64,000 nucleotides of DNA from Alphaproteobacteria bacterium (GTDB lineage: Bacteria; Pseudomonadota; Alphaproteobacteria; JANSWW01), in assembly GCA_024743275.1 (NCBI GenBank), contig JANSWW010000009.1:1-64000 (forward strand), given 5' to 3'. This document shows positions 44,482 through 51,755 of the stretch, piece by piece (positions within the stretch are counted from its first letter, which is position 1; every line of letters starts with the position of its first letter). Position numbers and translations under genes: made by a program. Under the pieces are notes generated by a model. The model was not told where the DNA came from and made no database searches. It saw only the letters and a program-made list of their open reading frames with translations.

Positions 44482-45153
44482 TCAGGCCGCTTCGCTGAGG
44501 ATTTCCGCGGTCTGCGCCTCTTCCTTGCGCTCGAACCAGGATTGTTTGATCCGGACCCGGGCCAGCGCCTCGGAGACCACTTCCTGGCCGGCTTCCAGCA
44601 GCGCGCCCTCCATTTGGACCTGCGGGACCTGGACCACGGCCTGGGCGTTGAGCCGCTCCAGTTCCTCGGTAAAGGCGAGGCGGAGCGCATCCTGGTTGGA
44701 CGACAGCGCCAGCAGCTCGCCGCGACTGCGGGTCAGCAATTCGATCCGGACCGCGTAGACCATCGGCAACCCTGTCGTCGGGTCGGCCGTGGTGACACGG
44801 AGCGGCTTGCGCACGTTGTAAACGAAGAAGCTGTTCTTGGGCGCGGGCACCCGGACGCTGTCGAGCCGGCGGACGACCGCCGCCGCGTAGAGGCCCAGCA
44901 TGAGGGTCAGGGGCAGGATCACCGATCCGATGATGATCCCCGCCTTCAACGCTTCGAAGTCGACGACCAGCGCTTCCCGGATCAAATCCCGCGCCTGGTC
45001 GCCGGTGAGGCCGATTCCCGTCAGGGTTTCAAATATGAACTGTAGGTCCTCGACTTCCAGCACGGTGCTGGAAATGACGAAGTTCCAGACAATGGCCGCG
45101 AAAAACCCGCAATAGACCAGCAAGATACCGGCGATGGTCAGTCTCTTTGCCAA
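44482..45153 (-). CDS. hypothetical membrane protein
   Basis: 223 residues with two membrane helices (about 8-30 and 72-95) that enclose an acidic loop of about 40 residues (EVEDLQFIFETLTGIGL). The C-terminal 125 residues are soluble and mixed, with RSRGELLALSSNQDALRLAFTEELERLN suggesting a coiled coil. The family is not recognised. It has no obvious partners: the aminotransferase operon lies downstream and the ABC exporter operon upstream. Confidence 0.6.
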   Translation of the reverse strand: MAKRLTIAGILLVYCGFFAAIVWNFVISSTVLEVEDLQFIFETLTGIGLTGDQARDLIREALVVDFEALKAGIIIGSVILPLTLMLGLYAAAVVRRLDSVRVPAPKNSFFVYNVRKPLRVTTADPTTGLPMVYAVRIELLTRSRGELLALSSNQDALRLAFTEELERLNAQAVVQVPQVQMEGALLEAGQEVVSEALARVRIKQSWFERKEEAQTAEILSEAA

Positions 45154-45278
45154 GGTCGATGGGCTCCATCCGGGCGATGCGGAGCCGGAACGGGATCGTA
45201 TCGGCTGCCTGCGGATACGCCAGTATACCGCATGAATCCTGGGGTATTGAAGGAAAGTCTGAAAAAAGAAGGTTTGAC

Positions 45279-46268
45279 TTATTCGATAAAACTGTTCCGG
45301 GGCGCCGTCAGCCGGTCATGCGTGGGCTCGCCCAGGTCGTAGAGCCAGCCCTCGGTCTTGGCTGCAATTTCATCCGCGTGCTCGGATTGCCCGCCCACAT
45401 TGAATCGAACCCAAATACGATTGTCTCCGTCCCGGGTCAGCTCCACGGCGATCTCGCCGTTTTCCAGGGTGAAACGCACGGTCCCGATCACCGGCAGGCC
45501 GCGGTCGTCGGGCCGGACATCGTCGTGGATCAGCCGCGAGAGGGTGCCCGCCAGCGCGTTGACCTCGGAAGGGCGGGCGACTGTCTCTCCCTCGGCCAAG
45601 TCGGCGAGTGTGAAGTCATCGCCGGACGACCGGACCAGGCCGTAGGACGGACCCTGGGGCGGGGTCACCGTCACCGACAGGATGTCGGCGCGGGGGATGT
45701 TCGCCACCCCCCGGTCGATCCACTCGCCGATCGTCGGGCGGATTCGCAGATCCGCCTGGGCGAGCCAGGTCTGATCCTCGCCCGCCCGCCGGACATAATG
45801 ATAGGGCGCCTGATCGCCGGCTCCCGGCTTGCCGGCCCCGAACAGCACGTCCGCCACCACGTTGCCCTCCGGGTCGGTCAGGGTGATCCGTGTCGCTTGG
45901 CTGCCGGGGATGTCCCGGTCGCGCAGGTCGAGCCGGCGGTGCCGTTCCGGATCGGCGGTCTTCCGTTCCCGGACCGTCATATCGCGGAGCGCGATGAGGA
46001 ACGGCCGGGTCAGGGTGTCGAGCACCGGATAGCCGGCTTTCTCCGGGATCACCCAGCCGCCGTCGGTCTTTTCCAGCGAGAAGGTCTCGTCCGGCGAGTC
46101 GATCCCGATGGCCGCCACGTCGTTGAGCCGGTCCGAAAGGCCCGGCAGCAGCGCTTCGTCGAGAAAGGCGCCCTGGAGGCCCGCCGCCCGGTCGAGATAG
46201 GCCCACACCGCGCCAGCCGTGACGGCGGCGGTGACGCCTGCGAGGATCAGAAAGCGATTTGGCTTCAT
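45279..46268 (-). CDS. DUF4340-domain protein of the Gld-like exporter operon
   Basis: 329 residues from the ATG at 46268, preceded by GGGGGAG. A membrane segment is near the N-terminus (LILAGVTAAVTAGAVWAYL), and the rest is a periplasmic DUF4340 region (EKTDGGWVIPEKAGYPVL, IGEWIDRGVANIPRADI). DUF4340 proteins regularly lie next to GldG-like genes, as here, and are thought to be accessory parts of the export system. It is the last gene of the four-gene operon. Confidence 0.85.
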   Translation of the reverse strand: MKPNRFLILAGVTAAVTAGAVWAYLDRAAGLQGAFLDEALLPGLSDRLNDVAAIGIDSPDETFSLEKTDGGWVIPEKAGYPVLDTLTRPFLIALRDMTVRERKTADPERHRRLDLRDRDIPGSQATRITLTDPEGNVVADVLFGAGKPGAGDQAPYHYVRRAGEDQTWLAQADLRIRPTIGEWIDRGVANIPRADILSVTVTPPQGPSYGLVRSSGDDFTLADLAEGETVARPSEVNALAGTLSRLIHDDVRPDDRGLPVIGTVRFTLENGEIAVELTRDGDNRIWVRFNVGGQSEHADEIAAKTEGWLYDLGEPTHDRLTAPRNSFIE

Positions 46269-46278
46269 CTCTCCCCCC

Positions 46279-48141
46279 CTACCCGCGCGCACCGGCCCGG
46301 CGCCGGCCGGTGCGGACGAAGGCGACAACCAAGGCGGCGACGATAACCAGCGCCGGGACGAGCCCGATATTGAAGAACAGCAACTTCGTCCGCTCCGCCT
46401 CGACGCTCTCCCGCAGCGACCGTTGGACGTCCCTCAGGCTCGCCCGGATCGCCAGCAGTTCGCGTTCGAAGGCGAGGATTTCCGCCTCCTGCTCCGGCGT
46501 CAGGATCGCCTCGCCGCCGGTGGGTCCGCCCTGCAATTCCTCCAGCTTCCGATTGATCTTGGAAAGCTCGTCGGTCAGGGCTTCTTCCTGGGCCTGGAAC
46601 TGGCGGGCGGCCTCGGCCTCCAAATCGTCGAAGACGGTGAAGGGCCGTTGGCTCACCCCCCGGCCGCGCAGCCCGATCAGACCTTCGCCACCACTGAGAT
46701 TCTCCAGCGCGTTCAGGACGAGATTTCCGTTGTCGGCGAAGGGCGTGTTGACCGCGCGGTCGAAGAAGGCGGCGCGGTTGACCCAGAACCGGTCCTCCAG
46801 CAGGTCGGAGTCGGCGATGACGATGATGCTGCCTGTCCCGTCCGATTGGACCCGGTGGGTCGCGGTCCCGACCCCTTCCGGCGGGCCGTCGGGGAAGGCC
46901 GTCGCGAAACGGCCGGTCAGCCGGGCGGCCAGCGTATAGGTCTCCGGCGTCGCCTCGAAGTCTTCCAGCAGTTGGTCCGGACGGGGGCCGAAGCGGATCT
47001 CCTCGATCTCGACCGCCATGGAGTCGGGCGTGGACCGGATCAGCGGGGTCACGGTCACGCCGCCGCCCTCGATCGGCTCCAGGATGCCGGCGGTCCCGAG
47101 GGACACGATCTCGAGATCGCCCGTCACCACATCGTCCGCCGCCATCTCGCTCGCCCGCGGCTGGATCCAGGCGATGTATTGAACGGGACGGGGGCCGCCG
47201 GCGTTGACCTGCATGCCGAGCGTCAGGTCGCCGACGAAGACGTCCTGCTTCAGCGTAATTCCCCAGCTCTCCAGCAGGGGACCGAGATCGGCCGCGGCAT
47301 TGGCGCCGGGCAGGCCGCCCTGCTGGCGCCCTTCGACGGCGGCGACCTCGGAATAGGGGTCGACGAAGGCGAGCATGCTGCCCCCGCCCATGACGAACTG
47401 GTCGATGGCGTAGAGGGCGGCAGGCGACAGTTCACGGGGCTGGACCAGCATCAGAAGGTCGATGTCGTCGTCGATCTCCGTCAGGTCTTGGCGCAGCATG
47501 CGCGTATCGAAATTCGCCCGGATCTGTTCCAGCACCTGCCAGGGCGGCAGCGAGCCCTGGGCGCCGCGGAACATGCCCTGGATCGGCAGGGTGGACAGAA
47601 CGCCGACCAGGGGGCGTTCCGGATTGGCGAGCGCCTGGACCATGCGGGTCAGGTCGTATTCCAGGAAGCGTTCCCGCTCCGGCTGGAAAAACGGGACGAT
47701 CTCCACATCGTCTGTGGCGTTGGAGCCCGCGAGGCCGAAATAGACATTGGCCCCGGACTCGTCGAGCGGCACGCCCTGCAGGCCGAAGCGGACAGCCTCG
47801 TCCTCCAGTTCGGAGAAGGGGGCGGGATTGAATATCTCGAGCTTGAGTCCGCCGCCGGAGCGCTGGGCGTATTCCTCCAAAAGGTTCACCACCCGCTTCT
47901 GATAGGCGGCATAGGCCGGCGCGGCACGGCCCAGTTCCTCGGAATAGAACAGGCGGAAGGTGACCGGCTCGTCGATCGCCTCCAGCACGGTCAGCGTCCC
48001 GTCGGAGAGCGAGAACAGCTTGTTCTCCGTCAGATCGACCCGGACATGGGGCAGCAGCAGCCCGACCAGCACATTGATCGACAGGAACAGCACTGCCAAG
48101 AGCGGAAGGGCCAGAAGGGTGAGACCGCGTTTGCTGCGCAT
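46279..48141 (-). CDS. GldG-like ABC exporter accessory subunit
   Basis: 620 residues. A membrane segment lies at each end (about 8-30 and 592-612) with a large periplasmic ABC-type-uncharacterised (GldG-like) domain between (FRLFYSEELGRAAPAYAAYQKRV, then EQIRANFDTRMLRQDLTEID, LVQPRELSPAALYAIDQFVMGGG). A coiled coil at 520-590 precedes the last helix. It works with the permease and ATPase just upstream. The name comes from gliding bacteria, but homologues are widespread in proteobacteria that do not glide, so no gliding is inferred. Confidence 0.85.
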   Translation of the reverse strand: MRSKRGLTLLALPLLAVLFLSINVLVGLLLPHVRVDLTENKLFSLSDGTLTVLEAIDEPVTFRLFYSEELGRAAPAYAAYQKRVVNLLEEYAQRSGGGLKLEIFNPAPFSELEDEAVRFGLQGVPLDESGANVYFGLAGSNATDDVEIVPFFQPERERFLEYDLTRMVQALANPERPLVGVLSTLPIQGMFRGAQGSLPPWQVLEQIRANFDTRMLRQDLTEIDDDIDLLMLVQPRELSPAALYAIDQFVMGGGSMLAFVDPYSEVAAVEGRQQGGLPGANAAADLGPLLESWGITLKQDVFVGDLTLGMQVNAGGPRPVQYIAWIQPRASEMAADDVVTGDLEIVSLGTAGILEPIEGGGVTVTPLIRSTPDSMAVEIEEIRFGPRPDQLLEDFEATPETYTLAARLTGRFATAFPDGPPEGVGTATHRVQSDGTGSIIVIADSDLLEDRFWVNRAAFFDRAVNTPFADNGNLVLNALENLSGGEGLIGLRGRGVSQRPFTVFDDLEAEAARQFQAQEEALTDELSKINRKLEELQGGPTGGEAILTPEQEAEILAFERELLAIRASLRDVQRSLRESVEAERTKLLFFNIGLVPALVIVAALVVAFVRTGRRRAGARG

Positions 48142-48145
48142 CGCC

Positions 48146-48880
48146 TCAGCGTCCCCTGTTGAGATCGACGATCAGCGTGTTGGCGGTGAGGAACACCCCG
48201 ATCACGCTGAGAAAGAAGACGAGGTCGGTCGCGTCGATGACGCCGCGCACGATGCTCTCGAAGCGGACGACGAAGGACAGCCCGCTCAGAATCTCGATCA
48301 GCGCGCTGCCCGCCCAGCCGGACACGAAGTCGAGGATCACCGGGGTCGCCGCCGTCACGAAGCAGAAGCCGATCGCCGCCGTCATCACGAAGGCGATGAC
48401 CTGATTGCGGGTCGCCGCGCTGACCGCCGTCCCGATGGCGAGATAGGCGCCGGCGAGCAGCAGGCTGCCGATATAGCTCGCCAGGATGACCCCGTGATCC
48501 GGATCGCCGAGATAGTCGACGGTGATCCACAGTGGGAAGGTCAGCGCCAGGGCGATCCCGATGAAGCTCCAGGCGGCGAGGAATTTGCCGAGCACGGCCG
48601 CCGTCGTCGGGACCGGCAGGGTCAGCAGCAACTCGATGGAGCCGGTCTTGCGCTCCTCCGACCACAGCCGCATGGCGACCGCCGGGACGAGGAAGAGATA
48701 GACCCACGGATGCAGGCTGAAGAAGGGCTGCAGATCCGCCTGGCCGCGCTCCAGGAAGCCGCCCATGAAGAAGGTGAGCGATCCGGTCAGCAGCAGGAAG
48801 ACGACGATGAACAGATAGGCGAGCGGCGTGATGAAATAGCTGGCGAGCTCGCGTTTGTAGACGGCAAGGGCGGCGCGCAT
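48146..48880 (-). CDS. ABC-2 exporter permease (GldF-like)
   Basis: 244 residues with six hydrophobic segments (YLFIVVFLLLTGSLTFFMGGF at the start, WSFIGIALALTFPLWITVDYLG in the middle). Its N-terminus VYKRELASYFITPLAY is the usual start of these permeases. It lies 10 bases after the ATPase gene and 4 bases before the GldG-like gene, so all are co-transcribed. Confidence 0.88.
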   Translation of the reverse strand: MRAALAVYKRELASYFITPLAYLFIVVFLLLTGSLTFFMGGFLERGQADLQPFFSLHPWVYLFLVPAVAMRLWSEERKTGSIELLLTLPVPTTAAVLGKFLAAWSFIGIALALTFPLWITVDYLGDPDHGVILASYIGSLLLAGAYLAIGTAVSAATRNQVIAFVMTAAIGFCFVTAATPVILDFVSGWAGSALIEILSGLSFVVRFESIVRGVIDATDLVFFLSVIGVFLTANTLIVDLNRGR

Positions 48881-48890
48881 CCCGGTATCC

Positions 48891-49610
48891 TCAGGCGGCC
48901 GGATTGGTGATGCGGCGGAACACGTCGTCGAGCGGTCCTTCCGCCAGAAGTTCCCGCGGTGTGGCGTCGCGCCGGACCTTGCCGGCGGCGATGATCACCA
49001 CACGGGTGCACAGCGCCTCCACCTCTTCCAGGATATGGGTCGAGATGATGATCGCCTTGTCCCGGGCCATGGAGCGGATCAGGGTCCGGACTTCGTGCTT
49101 CTGGTTGGGGTCGAGGCCGTCGGTCGGCTCGTCGAGGATCAGGATCTCCGGGTCGTGGAGCAGCGCCTGGGCGAGACCCACCCGGCGTTTGAAGCCTTTG
49201 GAGAGGGTTTCGATCGGCTGATGGATCACGCCGAAAAGCTGCGTCTTGTCGAGAACGTCGCGGATCCGGTCCCGGGCATACTCGCCTGTCAGGCCACGCA
49301 CGTCGGCGCAAAAGCGAAGAAAACCGGAGACCGTCATATCGCCATAGGCGGGCGCGCCCTCGGGCAGGTAGCCGATGCGCCGCTTGGCGGCGAGCGGGGC
49401 GGTCTCGATGTCCTGCCCGGCGATCTCGATGGTCCCGCCATCGGGTGCCAGGAAGCCGGTGATCATCTTCATGGTCGTCGACTTGCCGGCACCGTTCGGG
49501 CCGAGAAAACCCAAGACCTCGCCCCGGTCGACGCTGAGGGAAATCCCGTCCACGGCGCGGATCGGACCGAAGTTCTTTTCAAGATCGGTGACCGAAATCA
49601 GCGTTGTCAT
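48891..49610 (-). CDS. ABC exporter ATPase (GldA-like)
   Basis: 239 residues. Walker A GPNGAGKST, Q-loop GYLPEGAPAYGDM, signature LSKGFKRRVGLAQ (a deviating LSGGQ, as typical for this group), Walker B ILILDEPTDGLDP, H-loop STH. It energises the permease encoded downstream. It is the first gene of the operon, which starts about 110 bases from the displaced recR tail at 49720. Confidence 0.92.
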   Translation of the reverse strand: MTTLISVTDLEKNFGPIRAVDGISLSVDRGEVLGFLGPNGAGKSTTMKMITGFLAPDGGTIEIAGQDIETAPLAAKRRIGYLPEGAPAYGDMTVSGFLRFCADVRGLTGEYARDRIRDVLDKTQLFGVIHQPIETLSKGFKRRVGLAQALLHDPEILILDEPTDGLDPNQKHEVRTLIRSMARDKAIIISTHILEEVEALCTRVVIIAAGKVRRDATPRELLAEGPLDDVFRRITNPAA

Positions 49611-49719
49611 TTTTCTCGCCTGTTTTGGGTCATCGGATAGGAGGCAAAGACCACGCGCGGGTCATATGGGAAAAGCACCGTCGGACGCAAGGGGGACGGT
49701 TTTCAAACGATGCGATATC

Positions 49720-49801
49720 CTAAACCTCCCTTCGGCTCTTGAGCGCGGTGGTGAGGGGGCCGTCGTCGAGATAGTCGAGCGCGCCGCCGACCGAGGTGCC
49801 C
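49720..49801 (-). pseudogene. displaced second copy of the recR 3' end
   Basis: These 82 bases match the last 82 bases of recR (50693-50774) at about 70 positions (by eye, 85 percent). Read leftward they encode GTSVGGALDYLDDGPLTTAL then KSRREV and a stop, whereas intact recR ends [20 protein letters not shown] then KSRREV. Both copies face the same way and lie 973 bp apart. The homology stops sharply at 49802, where the two-gene cassette begins. It is a fragment with no start. The differences are mostly silent, which suggests that it was part of a functional recR of other origin. Confidence 0.85.
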
Positions 49802-49905
49802 TTTGCGCGGCGGTTGGCCCTCAATGCCCAATCGGCTACTATCCAACAACCATTTGTGGTCATCGATAGGCTGGGGTCGCCAGTCCCAACGCAGGAGCCA
49901 GTCTA

Positions 49906-50199
49906 ATGGCGTGGCAAGGTGAATTGGCGGATAAGATCGCGTCGGCGTTGTCCGACCGACTGCCGAATGTCGAGATCGTCGCGGTGAATGTTCGGCCGGA
50001 ACTCGACGAGAGTGGCGACGAGGTTCTTTTCATCAACGTGGTGTTTGACGGCAAGACAGAGCAGCTCGACGCAGCGAGGACGTCCAAGATCGTTCGACAT
50101 ATAAGGCCGATGATTCAGGAGGCTGGGATTTCCGCCTTTCCGGTGTTCTCCTTTATCGCCAAGTCCGAATTGGGGAAGTTGAAACCTGAAGCCGCTTGA
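49906..50199 (+). CDS. small cassette protein paired with an HEPN-like gene
   Basis: 97 residues with CAGGAG 8 bases before the start. Not a family I can name. It looks like an alpha/beta domain (LADKIASALSDRLPNVEIVAVNVRPELD, then EVLFINVVFDGKTEQLDA, IVRHIRPMIQEAG, FPVFSFI). It lies opposite in direction to the dnaX-ybaB-recR operon and overlaps the following HEPN-like frame, so the pair is coupled. Its base composition is visibly less GC-rich than the neighbours. The pairing with a HEPN-like protein recalls toxin/antitoxin or accessory modules; which partner has which role is unknown. Confidence 0.65.
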   Translation: MAWQGELADKIASALSDRLPNVEIVAVNVRPELDESGDEVLFINVVFDGKTEQLDAARTSKIVRHIRPMIQEAGISAFPVFSFIAKSELGKLKPEAA

Positions 50200-50675
50200 T
50201 CTGAGCCTGATCGAAACCGCTAAGACTCTGGTTTCTTCGACGCGTGGAAAACCGACACAGGCAAATCTGCGGCGCGCGGTCAGCACGGCCTATTATGCGT
50301 TGTTCCATTGCTTGGCGCGATGCACGGCCGATCTCCTGGTGGGAGGGACCGGCGCGAAACGAAGCGACCCCGCCGGGCAGCAGGCCTACCGGGCCCTCGA
50401 TCACGGCTACGCGAAGGGCCAGTGCTCCAAGTCAGCTACGATGAAGCGATTTCCAAAGGAAGTTCAGGATTTCGCAAACATGGTCGTCGCAATGCAGATC
50501 AAAAGGCATGCGGCGGACTACAGTCCCGGCGGATTACAGTCCCGAAGGTCGGTATTATAAGTCGGCTGTCATGCAGGACATCATCGATGTGGAGGATGTC
50601 ATTGCGAGATTTAAAAAAGCGCCGGTGGCGGATCGCCGAGCGTTCTCCGCCTGGGTCGTTCTCAAGACGAGATAG
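50186..50675 (+). pseudogene. HEPN-like gene disrupted by a 16-bp tandem duplication
   Basis: The frame begins at a CTG (50186; KPLDLSLIETAK follows), overlapping the previous gene by 14 bases, with no ATG or GTG. Protein features are RRAVSTAYYALFHCL and KRHAADY, which recall HEPN-type helical proteins. At 50513-50544 the 16-bp stretch GCGGACTACAGTCCCG is repeated (one C/T difference), shifting the frame to stop at 50560. Removing one copy rejoins a clean frame (YSPEGRYYKSAVMQDIID... to TAG at 50673-50675) that ends FSAWVVLKTR. The full product would be about 158 residues. Either a recent loss or a slipped-strand switch is possible. The unusual CTG start lowers confidence in exact bounds. Confidence 0.7.
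50513..50544 (+). repeat. 16-bp tandem duplication inside the HEPN-like gene
   Basis: Copies at 50513-50528 and 50529-50544 differ only at C50518 versus T50534. As 16 is not a multiple of three, the insertion causes a frameshift just after the RHAADY motif. Confidence 0.9.
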
Positions 50676-50692
50676 CGCCGAGATAGGGAACC

Positions 50693-51298
50693 CTAGACCT
50701 CCCTTCGGCTTTTGAGCGCCGTGGTCAGCGTCCCGTCGTCGAGATAGTCGAGCTCGCCGCCGACCGGCACGCCCTGGGCCAGGCGGGTGACCTTGATCCC
50801 GAGGGGCTGCAGCCGGTCCGAGACGTAATGGGCGGTGGTCTGGCCGTCGACCGTGGCGTCGAGCGCCAGGATGACCTCGGTCACCGACCCCTCGTCGCCG
50901 ACCTTGGGCCGGCAGCGTTCGACCAGTTTGTCGAGGGTGAGGTCCTCCGGCCCGCGGCCGTCCAGCGCGCTCAAGGTCCCGCCCAGCACGTGATAGAGCC
51001 CGCGATAGGCGCCGGAACGCTCGAAGGCCCAGACGTCGCCAACCTCCTCGACGACGCACATCACGGTCTTGTCGCGGCGCGCGTCGGTACAGATCGGACA
51101 GGGGTCCTCGGTCGCGTAATTACCGCACTCGCGGCAGGCCTTCATCGCCTTGGCGGCGGCGTGCATCGCCTCGGCCAGCGGCAGCATCAACTGTTCCCGG
51201 CGTTTCAGCAGGAACAGCACCGCCCGCCGCGCCGAGCGCGGACCGAGCCCCGGCAGCCGCGCCAACAGCTTCGTCAGGGTTTCGATTTCACCGGACAT
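50693..51298 (-). CDS. recR: recombination mediator protein RecR
   Basis: 201 residues from the ATG at 51298 ([25 protein letters not shown]), normal length. A helix-hairpin-helix N-terminus is followed by a C4 zinc finger ([16 protein letters not shown]) and a Toprim domain ([29 protein letters not shown]). It loads RecA at gaps with RecF and RecO. It lies downstream of ybaB and dnaX, the usual operon. Its last 82 bases are duplicated at 49720, bracketing the two-gene cassette, so its present C-terminus may derive from the incoming DNA. Confidence 0.96.
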   Translation of the reverse strand: MSGEIETLTKLLARLPGLGPRSARRAVLFLLKRREQLMLPLAEAMHAAAKAMKACRECGNYATEDPCPICTDARRDKTVMCVVEEVGDVWAFERSGAYRGLYHVLGGTLSALDGRGPEDLTLDKLVERCRPKVGDEGSVTEVILALDATVDGQTTAHYVSDRLQPLGIKVTRLAQGVPVGGELDYLDDGTLTTALKSRREV

Positions 51299-51322
51299 GC
51301 GACAGGGTTTGATCCTTGAAAT

Positions 51323-51421
51323 CCCTTCACCCTGTCCCTCTCCCAAGGGAGAGGGGACGCGCGGCGCCACCGAACCTCTCCCCGGGGAGAGGTCGGCGCG
51401 TCAGCGCCGGGTGAGGGGAGG
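51323..51421. repeat. compound palindromic element between recR and ybaB
   Basis: Three hairpins lie in a row in a 130-base gap: CCCTCTCCC-AA-GGGAGAGGG (51336-51355), the perfect CCTCTCCCCGGGGAGAGG (51375-51392) and CGGCGC-gtca-GCGCCG (51394-51409). The outer ends, CACCC and GGGTGAGGGG, are also complementary. It lies inside a gene cluster that is normally continuous, so it may modulate ybaB-recR transcript stability or partially terminate it. Confidence 0.75.
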
Positions 51422-51428
51422 GCATTGC

Positions 51429-51752
51429 TCAAAACGGCAGTTTAAAGCCGGGGGGCAGGGGCAGGCCGCCGGTTAGGTCCGACATCTGTTCCTGCATCGA
51501 CTGTTCGACCTTGGCGCGGGCGTCGTTGAAGGCCGCGACGATCAGGTCCTCCAGCACCTCCTGCTCGCCCGGCGTCATCAGGCTCGGGTCGATCTTGACC
51601 GCCCGGACCTCGCTCTTGCCGGACAGCGTGACGGAGACCATGCCGCCACCGGCCTCGCCGGTGTGCTCCGCCTCGGCCAGCTTGGCCTGCATCTCTTCCA
51701 TCTTGCTCTGCATCTGCTGAGCCTGCTTCAGCATGTTGCCGAAATTCTTCAT
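51429..51752 (-). CDS. ybaB: YbaB/EbfC nucleoid-associated protein
   Basis: 107 residues (MKNFGNMLKQAQQMQSKMEEM start, then VSVTLSGKSEVRAVKIDPSL), full length. It binds DNA as a tweezer-like dimer and affects nucleoid structure. Located 4 bases after dnaX and followed by recR, the standard order. Confidence 0.95.
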   Translation of the reverse strand: MKNFGNMLKQAQQMQSKMEEMQAKLAEAEHTGEAGGGMVSVTLSGKSEVRAVKIDPSLMTPGEQEVLEDLIVAAFNDARAKVEQSMQEQMSDLTGGLPLPPGFKLPF

Positions 51753-51755
51753 GGT

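Noticed and set aside
46219..48162. A 647-residue frame on the plus strand
   Set aside because: It lies antisense to the GldG-like and DUF4340 genes, is rich in Arg, Gly, Asp and His without domains, and is the usual open shadow of GC-rich coding sequence.
45279..49610. Gliding motility machinery
   Set aside because: The genes resemble gldA, gldF and gldG, but such operons are widespread in non-gliding proteobacteria and no other gliding genes are present.
49720..49801. A separate small gene ending KSRREV
   Set aside because: It has no start and its sequence is the end of recR; it is a displaced fragment.
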